This document shows positions 1 to 8,264 of a DNA stretch of 64,000 nt, piece after piece. Both the position numbers and the translations under genes were made by a program. Below the pieces are notes generated by a model. It had not been told where the DNA came from. It did no database searches and saw only the letters and a list, made by a program, of their open reading frames with translations. Positions within the stretch are counted from its first letter, which is position 1, and each line of letters begins with the position of its first letter. The DNA is from Mycobacterium sp. SMC-8 (lineage in GTDB: Bacteria; Actinomycetota; Actinomycetes; Mycobacteriales; Mycobacteriaceae): positions 3,410,001 through 3,474,000 of the forward strand of contig NZ_CP079865.1 of assembly GCF_025263565.1 (NCBI RefSeq), in the 5' to 3' direction.

Positions 1-1287
1 CTGATCGACGGCCTGCAGGGCGCGGGTCAGGTCCTGGGTGAAAACCGCTGCAGAGAGCCCGAACTCGCTGTCATCGGCCAGCGCGAACGCCTCGTCGGCG
101 TCGGCGGCGCGCCGGATGGCCAGCACCGGCCCGAACAGCTCGTCGGTCCAGACGTCGGCGTGGGCGCCGTCGAGTTCGAGGATCGTCGGCGCGACGAAGT
201 AGCCATGGGCCAGCATGCCCTCGGTATAGGGCCGGCCGCCGGTGAGCACCGTGGCGCCCTGGTCGACAGCCGCGTCGACGCCGGCCGAGATGGACTGCTG
301 GGCCGCGGCGCTCACCACCGGTCCCATCTGTGTCGCGTCGTCGACAGGGTCGCCCACACGCAGCTCCCGGGCGCGCGCGAGCAACGCGTCCCGGAAGCGG
401 TCGGCGATTCCGGCCGTCACGATCAGACGCGAAGTGGCCGTGCACTTCTGGCCGGTGGACCGGAACGCGCCCAGCATCACCTGCTCCACCGCGAGGTCGA
501 TGTCGGCGTCGTCGAGCACCACGGCGGCGTTCTTGCCGCCCATCTCCGCCTGTGCCGGCACACCTCGGGCCGCGGCCGCGGCCGCGATCCGACGTCCCAC
601 AACGGTGGACCCGGTGAAGGTGATCCCGTCCAGGCCGGGATGGTCGACCAACGCTTCGCCGATGTCCGAGTCGCCGATCAGGAGGTTGAGCACACCCGGC
701 GGCAGGCCGGCGTCGGTGAGCGCCTCCGCGAGTCGGATCGCCAGCAGCGGAACGGTACTCGCCGGCTTCCACAGCACGGTGTTGCCGTAGACCAGCGCCG
801 GTGCGATCTTCCATGCCGGGATCGCGATCGGGAAGTTGAACGGGGTGATGACGCCGACGACGCCCAGTGGCTTGCGGGTGATGAGAATCTGTTCACCGGC
901 GCGGGGTGAGGCGAAGATCTCGCCGGCCTGCCGGTCGCCCTCGTTGCCGTAATAGCGCAGGATCTGGGCGGCCCGGCGCACTTCGCCGACGCCTTCGACC
1001 CGCGTCTTGCCCTCCTCGACGGCGAGCTCGAGCCCCCACGGTTCGGCGTTGCGCTCGACCAGGTCCGCCGCGGCCAGCAGCACCGCGCCCCGCTGGTGCA
1101 GCGGCGTCGCTGCCCAGGATGTGTTTGCCGCGGCCGCCGCGGCGACCGCAGTGTCGACATCGCCTGCCACGGCGCAACTGCCCTCGGCCACGACGACATC
1201 CGGGCGGGCGGGGTTCACACTCAGCAGCGACTGACCCCTTCCGTCGATCCAGTGGCCGCCGATCAGATGCCGTACCGATGCCGTCAT
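1..1287 (-). CDS. Aldehyde dehydrogenase family protein (C-terminus cut by window edge)
   Basis: NAD(P)-dependent oxidation of an aldehyde to an acid. The 429 codons present show the ALDH fold in order: the N-terminal GGHWIDG start, the ITPFNFPIAIPAWK segment, the FTGSTVVG coenzyme loop, the general-base Glu in EMGGKN and the nucleophilic Cys in GQKCTA. Roughly the last 50 residues lie beyond base 1. The ATG at 1287 overlaps the stop of the upstream acyl-CoA dehydrogenase gene as ATGA, so the two are translationally coupled. With gabT two genes upstream, a succinate- or glutarate-semialdehyde substrate is plausible, but this is inferred from context only. The sequence also resembles 2,5-dioxovalerate dehydrogenases. 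The family is certain; the substrate is not. Confidence 0.9.
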   Translation of the reverse strand, partial: MTASVRHLIGGHWIDGRGQSLLSVNPARPDVVVAEGSCAVAGDVDTAVAAAAAANTSWAATPLHQRGAVLLAAADLVERNAEPWGLELAVEEGKTRVEGVGEVRRAAQILRYYGNEGDRQAGEIFASPRAGEQILITRKPLGVVGVITPFNFPIAIPAWKIAPALVYGNTVLWKPASTVPLLAIRLAEALTDAGLPPGVLNLLIGDSDIGEALVDHPGLDGITFTGSTVVGRRIAAAAAARGVPAQAEMGGKNAAVVLDDADIDLAVEQVMLGAFRSTGQKCTATSRLIVTAGIADRFRDALLARARELRVGDPVDDATQMGPVVSAAAQQSISAGVDAAVDQGATVLTGGRPYTEGMLAHGYFVAPTILELDGAHADVWTDELFGPVLAIRRAADADEAFALADDSEFGLSAAVFTQDLTRALQAVDQ

Positions 1288-2492
1288 GAGCGGAATGCCG
1301 CGTGGCCGGTCAGCGCCTTGCCGATGGACAACAAGTGCATTTCCGAGGTGCCCTCGTAGGTCAGCACGGACTCCAGGTTGTTGGCGTGGCGCAGTGGCGA
1401 GTACTCCAGCGTGATGCCGCTGCCGCCCAGCACTGTGCGGCACTCACGTGCGATGGCCAGCGCCTCGCGTACGTTGTTGAGCTTGCCGAGGCTGATCTGT
1501 TCCGGACGCACGCCCTCGGCGTCCTTGATCCGGCCCAGGTGGATGGCCAGCAGCATGCCCTTGCCCAGTTCGACGCTCATGTTGGCCAGTTTCTCCTGAG
1601 TCAGCTGGTAACCGGCGAGGGGTTTGTCGAAGACGTCACGGGTCTGGGCGTAGGCGATCGTCGTCTCCAGGCTGTCGCGGGCGGCGCCGAGCGCACCGAA
1701 CACGATGCCGAAGCGGGCCTCGTTCAGGCAGGACAACGGAGCGCTCAACCCGACAGCCTCCGGCAGCTGCGCCGACGCGGGTAGCCGGACGTTGTCGAGC
1801 ACCAGCTCCGAGGTCACCGACGCCCGCAGCGAGAGCTTGCGGTGGATCGCGTTCGCTGTGAATCCTGGTGTGTCGGTGGGCACCAGGAAACCCCGGACAC
1901 CTTCGTCGGTCTGCGCCCACACGGTCGCGACGTCGGCCAGGTTGCCGTTGGTGATCCACATCTTGGTGCCGTTGAGCACCCAGTCTGCGTTGTCTCCGGC
2001 GCCGTCACGCCGGGCGCGGGTGCGCATGCCGGCGGGATTGGAGCCGAAGTCAGGTTCGGTCAGGCCGAAGCACCCGATGGCCTCACCCGAGGCCAGCCGC
2101 GGCAGCCACTCGTTCTTCTGCTCCTCGGAACCGTAGCGGTAGATCGAGAACATCGACAGCGAGCCCTGCACCGAGACGAAGCTGCGGAAGCCGCTGTCGC
2201 CGGCCTCCAGCTCCAGGCAGGCCAGTCCGTAGCCGACGGCGTTGGTGCCGGCGCAGCCGTAACCCTGCAGATGCATGCCCAGCACGCCGAGCTGGCCGAA
2301 GCGGCGGCCGAGCTCACGGGGCAGCGTGGCCGACTCGAACCAGCCCTCGATGTTGGGTCGCAGTTCGGTGTCGACGAATTTCCTTACAGTGGCCGCGATC
2401 TCACGTTCGTCGTGTTCGAGCAAGCGGGCGGTGTCGAACAATTCCAGCGGCGAGTAGACGGACTTCGTGCGCGGTGCGGTCATGGTGGTCAT
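1284..2492 (-). CDS. Acyl-CoA dehydrogenase, glutaryl-CoA dehydrogenase-like
   Basis: FAD enzyme of 402 aa, normal length for the family. It has the FAD-binding segment GCFGLTEPDFGSNP, the KMWITNG loop, and the catalytic Glu in TYEGTSEM near residue 380 followed by IGKALTG, an arrangement typical of glutaryl-CoA dehydrogenases (oxidative decarboxylation of glutaryl-CoA to crotonyl-CoA). It is the middle gene of a minus-strand operon: the aminotransferase ends 21 bp upstream, and its TGA overlaps the ATG of the aldehyde dehydrogenase. Aminotransferase, dehydrogenase and ALDH together fit catabolism of a 5-aminovalerate-type compound through glutarate, although no glutarate CoA-activating enzyme is visible here. 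Another short acyl-CoA substrate is possible. Confidence 0.85.
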   Translation of the reverse strand: MTTMTAPRTKSVYSPLELFDTARLLEHDEREIAATVRKFVDTELRPNIEGWFESATLPRELGRRFGQLGVLGMHLQGYGCAGTNAVGYGLACLELEAGDSGFRSFVSVQGSLSMFSIYRYGSEEQKNEWLPRLASGEAIGCFGLTEPDFGSNPAGMRTRARRDGAGDNADWVLNGTKMWITNGNLADVATVWAQTDEGVRGFLVPTDTPGFTANAIHRKLSLRASVTSELVLDNVRLPASAQLPEAVGLSAPLSCLNEARFGIVFGALGAARDSLETTIAYAQTRDVFDKPLAGYQLTQEKLANMSVELGKGMLLAIHLGRIKDAEGVRPEQISLGKLNNVREALAIARECRTVLGGSGITLEYSPLRHANNLESVLTYEGTSEMHLLSIGKALTGHAAFRS

Positions 2493-2513
2493 CGGGTCAA
2501 CTCCTGGTCGGGA

Positions 2514-3866
2514 CTACAGGGCGGCGAATCCGTCAGCGAGGACGTCGAACGCCTCGGTGAGCAGCTCGTCGGGAATGGACAGAGGCGGCAGGAACCGCAG
2601 CACGTTGCCGAAAGTGCCTGCGGTCAACGTCAGTACGCCGTTGCGCTGACAGTGCGTGGTGATCGCGGCCACCGCGTCGCGGTTGGGCTCGCCGCTGCCG
2701 GGCACCACGAGCTCGGCGGCGATCATGGCGCCGCGACCGCGGATCTCGCCGATGACGTCGGTGGTGGCGGCGATGTTTCGCAGCGCCGCGGTCATCGCGT
2801 CGCCGACGGCGCGGGCGCGCTCGACCAGTCCGCGGGTCTCGATCTCCTCGAACACACCCAGTGCGGCCGCGCATGCGACGGGATTGCCGCTGTAGGTCCC
2901 GCCGATCCCGCCGGCGTGGGCGACGTCCATGACGTCGGCACGTCCGGTGACCGCGGCCAGCGGCAGCCCGCCGGCCAACCCTTTGGCGGTGGTGATCAGA
3001 TCCGGCACCAGTCCGTCGTGTTCGCTGGCGAACCAGGCGCCGGTGCGCGCGATCCCGGTCTGTACCTCGTCGGCGACCAACAGGATGCCGCGCTCGCGGC
3101 AGAACTCGGCCACCGACTGCAGGAAGCCCTCGGCGGGCACGATGAAACCTCCCTCGCCCTGAATCGGTTCGACCACCACGCAGGCCACCGCGTCCGCGCC
3201 GATCTGCGCGTCGACGAGTTGGGCGAACTGTGCGAAGGCCTCCTCGGCGCAGTTCTGTGGACCCGACGGCCAGCGGAACGGGTAGGCCATCGGCGCCCGG
3301 TAGACCTCGGGTGCGAACGGTCCGAAGCCGTGCTTGTACGGCTGGTTCTTCGCCGTCATCGTCATGGTGAGCAGCGAGCGGCCGTGGAAGGCGTGGTCGA
3401 ACACCACCACCGCCTGCCGGCCGGTCGCCGCGCGCGCGTATTTGACCGCGTTCTCGACGGCCTCGCTGCCGGTGTTGAACAGCGCGGTGCGTTTGGGGTG
3501 GTGGCCCGGCGTGAGCCGGTTCAGTCGTTCGGCGACCTCGATGTACGGCTCGTACGGGGTGGCCAGAAAGCAGGTGTGGGTGTACTCGGCCAGCTGTGCC
3601 GTGGCGCGCTCGACGACGGCCGGCGCCGAGTTGCCGACGGTGGTGACCGCGATCCCGCTGCCGAGGTCGATGAACGAATTGCCGTCCACGTCGACGATCA
3701 CCCCGCCGCCGGCCGCAGCCACGTAGACACCGGCGCCGCTGGTCAGTCCGGCCGGAAGGGCGGCGCTGCGGCGCTGCGCGAGTTCGACGGAGCGGGGGCC
3801 GGGGATCTCGGTGTGCACCCGGCGGACCTGCGCGAGTGCGGGGCCGCCGATCAGAGACGCTGTCAT
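2514..3866 (-). CDS. gabT: 4-aminobutyrate aminotransferase (class III PLP enzyme)
   Basis: PLP-dependent transamination of GABA, or the homologue 5-aminovalerate, to the semialdehyde. The protein has 450 aa, about the length of mycobacterial GabT. Visible features are the cofactor pocket FNTGSEAVENAVK, the DEVQTGIARTG segment that binds the PLP ring nitrogen, the Schiff-base Lys in TTAKGLAGG and the GGTYSGNPVA phosphate-binding segment. The ATG at 3866 gives MTASLIGGPAL; the frame stays open further upstream, but that stretch has no family similarity. It is the first gene of the gabT, acyl-CoA dehydrogenase, ALDH operon, divergent from the isochorismatase-like gene. Confidence 0.88.
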   Translation of the reverse strand: MTASLIGGPALAQVRRVHTEIPGPRSVELAQRRSAALPAGLTSGAGVYVAAAGGGVIVDVDGNSFIDLGSGIAVTTVGNSAPAVVERATAQLAEYTHTCFLATPYEPYIEVAERLNRLTPGHHPKRTALFNTGSEAVENAVKYARAATGRQAVVVFDHAFHGRSLLTMTMTAKNQPYKHGFGPFAPEVYRAPMAYPFRWPSGPQNCAEEAFAQFAQLVDAQIGADAVACVVVEPIQGEGGFIVPAEGFLQSVAEFCRERGILLVADEVQTGIARTGAWFASEHDGLVPDLITTAKGLAGGLPLAAVTGRADVMDVAHAGGIGGTYSGNPVACAAALGVFEEIETRGLVERARAVGDAMTAALRNIAATTDVIGEIRGRGAMIAAELVVPGSGEPNRDAVAAITTHCQRNGVLTLTAGTFGNVLRFLPPLSIPDELLTEAFDVLADGFAAL

Positions 3867-3993
3867 GGGGTCAGCGTAGGAACCGGCGGGCGCGGTCGCG
3901 TATCGCCGTGATGGACAGCGGCGCCGCCGGACATGTCCATGTCGGCGCTGGTCGACCGGATTCAACCCGCGCCGGTGCGGTTATCAGTACGGC

Positions 3994-4533
3994 ATGAGTG
4001 ATACCGCGCTGCTGGTGATCGACATGTTCAACACCTACGACCATCCCGACGCCGAGCAGTTGGCCGACAGCGCCGCCGACGTGGTCGAACCGATCGCCGA
4101 ACTCGTCGCCCGGGCCGCCGAACACGACGGCGTCGACCTCATCTACGTCAACGACAACTACGGCGACTTCACGGCCAACCACATCGACATCATCAAGGGG
4201 GCGCTCGAAGGCGCTCGCCCGGAGCTGGTCCGCCCGCTGGTGCCCGCGCCCCACGCGCGTTTCCTGACCAAAGTGCGTCACAGCGCGTTCTATGCCACCC
4301 CGCTGGACTATCTGCTCAGCCGCCTCGGTGCCCGCCGGATCATCCTCACCGGACAGGTCACCGAGCAGTGCATCCTTTACACCGCCCTGGACGGATACGT
4401 CCGTCACTACGACGTCGTGGTGCCACCCGATGCGGTGGCGCACATCGACGGGAAGCTCGGCAGGGCGGCCCTGGAGATGATGGGCCGCAACATGAAGGCC
4501 GAACTGTCCAAGTCGACCGAATGCTTGCCCTGA
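3994..4533 (+). CDS. Isochorismatase-family cysteine hydrolase
   Basis: Small alpha/beta hydrolase of 179 aa. The catalytic triad of the family is present: Asp in LLVIDMFN (about residue 9), Lys in LTKVRHSAFY, and Cys in VTEQCILY (about residue 126), preceded by the usual cis-peptide-type VT. Such enzymes hydrolyse C-N or vinyl-ether bonds, for example in nicotinamide, N-carbamoyl compounds or isochorismate. No siderophore or nicotinamide genes lie nearby, so the substrate is open. It is divergent from gabT across 127 bp. Confidence 0.85.
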   Translation: MSDTALLVIDMFNTYDHPDAEQLADSAADVVEPIAELVARAAEHDGVDLIYVNDNYGDFTANHIDIIKGALEGARPELVRPLVPAPHARFLTKVRHSAFYATPLDYLLSRLGARRIILTGQVTEQCILYTALDGYVRHYDVVVPPDAVAHIDGKLGRAALEMMGRNMKAELSKSTECLP

Positions 4534-4678
4534 CCGTGTGAAACGCCTGTGCGCGACCGGGCGGCGGGAGGACAATCGCGATGGATACATGTACCGGAGG
4601 TCGGTGCGTGTTCTCCTCGGGCATCGCCGGGCTTCCGGGTCTGCCGCCTCACCGGGGCGGTGGGGAAGGAGTGATGTC
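4534..4678. other. Intergenic region, no supported gene
   Basis: The 145 bp between the isochorismatase-like gene and the small secreted protein hold the ribosome-binding site of the latter near 4664-4671. I see no terminator hairpin and no convincing short gene. Confidence 0.5.
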
Positions 4679-4930
4679 ATGACAACGGGGAAAGTGTTGA
4701 CGGCCGCGGGTGCGGCGACGGCGTTGGTCACATCCGTGCTGGTGTCTGCGGTGCCGGTGTCTGCGCAACCGTGTACCGGGCCCAGTGGCATGTATGGCGG
4801 CAACGGCGGCGGCCGGTGCGACTATCCGCCCGATCCCGACGGCAGTTTCATCCGGTGCGACACGGTCTACGTGCTCGGGATCGGTGGGACGAACTGCTAC
4901 CGGGTGCCCCCCGGCACGCCGCCGATGTGA
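4679..4930 (+). CDS. Small secreted cysteine-containing protein, function unknown
   Basis: An 83-aa protein. Residues 1 to about 29 look like a Sec signal peptide: a Lys near the start, a hydrophobic Ala/Val/Leu core, then VPVSAQP with likely cleavage after Ala. The mature part of about 54 aa is rich in Gly and Pro and contains four cysteines (QPC, GRC, IRC, TNC), suggesting two disulfides in an exported protein. The ATG at 4679 has a good Shine-Dalgarno (GGAAGGAG) 6-7 bases upstream, which selects it over longer in-frame starts. Small exported proteins of this kind are common in mycobacteria, mostly without known function. Confidence 0.75.
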   Translation: MTTGKVLTAAGAATALVTSVLVSAVPVSAQPCTGPSGMYGGNGGGRCDYPPDPDGSFIRCDTVYVLGIGGTNCYRVPPGTPPM

Positions 4931-4958
4931 TTTCCCGGTAGGGCCACCACGACTGAGG

Positions 4959-4964
4959 TAGCCT
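4959..4964 (+). promoter_or_regulatory. -10 hexamer TAGCCT, leaderless start
   Basis: TAGCCT fits the mycobacterial TANNNT -10 and ends 6 bases before the ATG at 4971, so the transcript probably begins at the start codon. Confidence 0.5.
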
Positions 4965-4970
4965 CGCGAC

Positions 4971-5324
4971 ATGGAAGTACTACGCTCTGTAGTTGTTTTG
5001 CTGCACATCGTCGGCTTTGCCATCACGTTCGGGGCATGGGTGACCGAGGCCGCAGCGGGCCGCTTCCGCACCACCCGGGTGATGGACTACGGCTTGTTGG
5101 TCTCGCTGGTGACCGGTCTCGCACTGGCCGCCCCATGGCCCGCCGGGATCGACCTGAACTACCCGAAGATCGGGATCAAGCTGGTGATCCTGGTGATCCT
5201 GGGCGCGCTCCTCGGCATGGGCAGCGCCCGGCAGAAGCGCACCGGCGACGCGGTGCCGCGCCCGCTGTTCTACGGGGTCGGGGCGCTGTCGTTCGCTGCG
5301 GCGGCGCTCGCCGTGGTGTGGTGA
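4971..5324 (+). CDS. Four-helix integral membrane protein, function unknown
   Basis: A 117-aa very hydrophobic protein with four predicted membrane segments, roughly residues 4-25, 40-58, 66-86 and 97-116. An ITFGAWVTEAAAGRFRTTRV stretch lies between helices 1 and 2, and a basic SARQKRTGD loop between helices 3 and 4. It has no enzyme motif and no cysteines. The arrangement resembles small mycobacterial membrane proteins of unknown role. It is followed after 40 bp by a separately promoted hydrolase gene. Confidence 0.7.
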   Translation: MEVLRSVVVLLHIVGFAITFGAWVTEAAAGRFRTTRVMDYGLLVSLVTGLALAAPWPAGIDLNYPKIGIKLVILVILGALLGMGSARQKRTGDAVPRPLFYGVGALSFAAAALAVVW

Positions 5325-5352
5325 CGTCCGTCGTCAGCGGGAGACGTCCGCT

Positions 5353-5358
5353 TACCAT
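5353..5358 (+). promoter_or_regulatory. -10 hexamer TACCAT, leaderless start
   Basis: TACCAT ends exactly 6 bases before the ATG at 5365, the spacing of leaderless mycobacterial promoters. Confidence 0.5.
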
Positions 5359-5364
5359 CCGGGC

Positions 5365-6243
5365 ATGACCTCTGCGCCGGAGCACTTCCTCACCGACGGG
5401 CACGGCGGCGTCCGGATCGTCGCCGACCGGCTAGGGGAACCCGGCGCGCGTGCCGTGGTGTTCCTGCACGGTGGCGGTCAGACCCGGCGGTCGTGGGGCA
5501 AGGCCGCTGCCGCGGTGGCCCGCCGCGGCTGGCAGGCCGTCACCGTCGACCTGCGCGGCCACGGCGAGTCCGACTGGTCGCCCGACGGTGACTACCGGGT
5601 GGCCAGCTTCGCCGCCGACGTGGCCGCGATCCTGCACCGGTTGCCGCCGCACCCGGTGCTGGTGGGCGCCTCACTCGGGGGTCTGACCTCGATGCTGCTC
5701 GCCGGTGAGCTCGAGCGTGGCATCGCCGCGGCGGTCGTCCTCGTCGACATCGTGCCCGACATGGACCCCTCGGGCGCGCAGAGAATCCACGCGTTCATGG
5801 CCGAGAAGATGGTCGACGGCTTCGGCTCGCTCGACGAGGTCGCCGACATGATCGCCGAGTTCAACCCGCACCGGCCCCGTCCGTCGGACCTCGACGGCTT
5901 GCGAAACAATCTGCGCCGCAGGGGAGACCGCTGGTATTGGCATTGGGACCCGCAGTTCATCGACGGATCGGCGGCCAAACCGCCGCTCGAGGTCACCGAC
6001 ACCGACCGCCTGCACACGGCCGTCGACGCGATCCTGTCCGACGGGGTGCCGATGCTGCTGGTGCGCGGTCAGGTCAGCGACCTGGTCAGCCGTGAGCGCG
6101 CCGAGGCATTTCTTGAGCGCTTCCCGCAGATCGCCTTCGTCGACGTCGACGGCGCCGGACACATGGTGGCCGGGGACCGCAACGATCTGTTCGCTGACGC
6201 GGTGCTCGAATTCCTGGCCCGTGTCGAAGTCGCCAAACCGTGA
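5365..6243 (+). CDS. Alpha/beta-fold hydrolase
   Basis: A 292-aa serine hydrolase. The oxyanion segment FLHGGGQTRRSWG starts near residue 33, the nucleophile elbow is GASLGG (Ser about 103), an acid is likely in the MLLVRGQVSDLVS strand, and the catalytic His is in GAGHMVAGD near residue 270. DLRGHGESDW is typical of the epoxide-hydrolase/haloperoxidase branch. The start fits a leaderless promoter directly upstream. It lies 33 bp before a Baeyer-Villiger monooxygenase gene, so it could cleave the ester that enzyme makes; this is an inference, since each gene seems to have its own promoter. Confidence 0.85.
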   Translation: MTSAPEHFLTDGHGGVRIVADRLGEPGARAVVFLHGGGQTRRSWGKAAAAVARRGWQAVTVDLRGHGESDWSPDGDYRVASFAADVAAILHRLPPHPVLVGASLGGLTSMLLAGELERGIAAAVVLVDIVPDMDPSGAQRIHAFMAEKMVDGFGSLDEVADMIAEFNPHRPRPSDLDGLRNNLRRRGDRWYWHWDPQFIDGSAAKPPLEVTDTDRLHTAVDAILSDGVPMLLVRGQVSDLVSRERAEAFLERFPQIAFVDVDGAGHMVAGDRNDLFADAVLEFLARVEVAKP

Positions 6244-6264
6244 CCATCCACTGACCGCCGCGCG

Positions 6265-6270
6265 TATGGT
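6265..6270 (+). promoter_or_regulatory. -10 hexamer TATGGT, leaderless start
   Basis: TATGGT ends 6 bases before the GTG at 6277 and supports that GTG as a leaderless start. Confidence 0.5.
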
Positions 6271-6276
6271 CGGTCC

Positions 6277-8244
6277 GTGCCGCATCTCACTGCCGAGGAC
6301 GTGCGCAGCCCCGAGCTGACCCGCTTGACCGGACTTCCTTTCGATGACGACGACGCGGTGCTGCGCGCCGCGATCGACGACGCCAGCGTGCCGGCACTGC
6401 TGATGTCGATGGTGCACATGACCGGCGATCTGCGGATCCTCGACGAACTGCCGCGCCCCTTCATGCTCATCGCGATGGACCTGCAGGGCGGGATGACCGA
6501 ATCGGACAAACAGACGGTGCGCGACAAGGCATTTCATGTCGCCCGCGACTACCGCGACCGGGGGTGCCCGGCACCGTTCGTGCCTGACAGGCATCAGCTG
6601 CGGGTGATGCTCGACGTCATCTCCGCCGGCCAGGTCACCGACGAACTCGTCGACTACATCGCCGCCGATCTGCGGGTCACCGATACCGACCAGAACGGCC
6701 CCGTGCCGGTGTCGACCCCCGAGCAGCGTGCGGGGTTCCCGGTCGTCGTGATCGGTGCGGGAGAGGCGGGACTGCTGGCCGGCATCAAGCTCAAACAGGC
6801 CGGCGTGCCGTTCACCATCGTCGAGCGGCAATCCGGCGTCGGTGGAACCTGGCTGGCGAATCGTTATCCGGGCTGCCGGGTCGACATCGCCAGCCAGTAC
6901 TACACGTACTCGTTCGAGCCGACCGACCACTGGGAGCACCACTACGCCACGCAACCCGAGATCCTGCAGTACCTGCGCGACGTCACCGACCGCTACGGCA
7001 TCGCCGAACACATCCGCTTCGACACCGAGGTCACCGGCGCGGTGTGGGACGAACAGGCCGCCCGCTGGCAGGTCCAGGTACGCGGCCGAGACGACCTCGA
7101 CGGCGCCGTCGAGGAACTGACCGCCTGTGGGCTGATCTGCGCCGTCGGCCAGTTCAGCACCGCGGTCATCCCGGACATCAAGGGCGCCGACGACTTCACC
7201 GGGCCGTCCTGCCACACCGCGGACTGGGACGACACCATCGAGGTGGCCGGCAAACGCGTCGCGGTGATCGGCGCCGGCGCCAGCGGATTCCAGCTCGTTC
7301 CGGCGATCGCCGGCACCGCCGCGCACGTCGACGTCTATCAGCGCACACCGCAGTGGATGGCGCCCAATGTGCACTACCACGAGGCCGTCAGCGCCGCCGC
7401 TCGATGGGCGATCCGGCACCTGCCGTACTACGGCCGGTGGTTGCGCTTCGTGTCATGGTGGCCGATCGCCGACGCGCTCGACGAGCAGATCACGATCGAC
7501 CCGGACTGGGACACCGGTGGATTATCGGTCAGCGCAGGCAATCAGGGGATCCGGGACATGTTCATCGCATGGATGCGGGCCTTCACCGACGACGAGGAAC
7601 TTCTCGCCCAGGTGACCCCGATGTATCCGCCGATGGGCAAGCGCACCCTGCAGGATGACGGCACCTGGCTGACCACCCTGCAGCGTAATGACGTCGAACT
7701 GGTCACCGCCGGGATCGCCGAGATCACCGCAGACGGGGTCACCGACGTCACCGGAATGCACCGTCGCGCCGATGTGCTGGTGTGGGCCACCGGATTCGAC
7801 GTCAACCATCAACTCGGGCCGATCGACATCCGCGGCACCGGCGGGCTCGGGCTCAACGAGGTGTGGGGTGACGCCGCCTTCGCCTACCTCGGCGTCACGG
7901 TGGCGGGCTTCCCGAACTTCTACTGCATGTTCGGTCCCGGCACCAACGCCGTCAACGGCGCCAGCATCATCTACAACTCCGAGTGTCAGATGCGCTACAT
8001 CCTCGGCTGCATCGACATGACCTTGGCCGCCGCCACGGCCTGCGCCGCCCCCAAAGCGCAGGTGTGCACCGATTACGACCGCCGCAGCCAGAACCGGTTG
8101 AAATCGATGGTCTACGCCCATCCCTCGGTCAGCAGCTACTACAAGAACAGCGCCGGGGAGCTGCCGACGCTGTTCGCGTGGCGCATCGCCGACTACTGGA
8201 AATGGACGAGTCGGCCCGACGCGGCCGACTATGAACTGAAATGA
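6277..8244 (+). CDS. Baeyer-Villiger monooxygenase, 4-hydroxyacetophenone monooxygenase-like (long N-terminus)
   Basis: FAD/NADPH enzyme that inserts oxygen next to a ketone to give an ester or lactone. Of 655 residues, about 145 form an N-terminal extension before the first Rossmann motif (VVVIGAGEAG), as in HAPMO-type enzymes. The family fingerprint FxGxxxHxxxW is present as FTGPSCHTADW near residues 307-317, followed by the NADPH motif VAVIGAGASG. The GTG start is supported by the promoter hexamer 6 bases upstream. The stop overlaps a possible ATG for the SDR gene as ATGA, so monooxygenase and dehydrogenase are probably co-transcribed: an alcohol-ketone-ester route with the hydrolase upstream is a reasonable guess. 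Confidence 0.9.
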   Translation: MPHLTAEDVRSPELTRLTGLPFDDDDAVLRAAIDDASVPALLMSMVHMTGDLRILDELPRPFMLIAMDLQGGMTESDKQTVRDKAFHVARDYRDRGCPAPFVPDRHQLRVMLDVISAGQVTDELVDYIAADLRVTDTDQNGPVPVSTPEQRAGFPVVVIGAGEAGLLAGIKLKQAGVPFTIVERQSGVGGTWLANRYPGCRVDIASQYYTYSFEPTDHWEHHYATQPEILQYLRDVTDRYGIAEHIRFDTEVTGAVWDEQAARWQVQVRGRDDLDGAVEELTACGLICAVGQFSTAVIPDIKGADDFTGPSCHTADWDDTIEVAGKRVAVIGAGASGFQLVPAIAGTAAHVDVYQRTPQWMAPNVHYHEAVSAAARWAIRHLPYYGRWLRFVSWWPIADALDEQITIDPDWDTGGLSVSAGNQGIRDMFIAWMRAFTDDEELLAQVTPMYPPMGKRTLQDDGTWLTTLQRNDVELVTAGIAEITADGVTDVTGMHRRADVLVWATGFDVNHQLGPIDIRGTGGLGLNEVWGDAAFAYLGVTVAGFPNFYCMFGPGTNAVNGASIIYNSECQMRYILGCIDMTLAAATACAAPKAQVCTDYDRRSQNRLKSMVYAHPSVSSYYKNSAGELPTLFAWRIADYWKWTSRPDAADYELK

Positions 8245-8264
8245 GTTCGAGCACAGGAGAAGTC

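Noticed and set aside
1842..3911. Large plus-strand open frame of 689 codons
   Set aside because: It is antisense to gabT and the acyl-CoA dehydrogenase gene, both with full family motifs; long antisense frames are normal at this GC content.
8241..8264. ATG at 8241 as the start of the FabG3-like gene
   Set aside because: The ATGA overlap is attractive, but AGGAGA precedes the ATG at 8265 and the shorter protein begins like known FabG3; it is kept as an alternative only.
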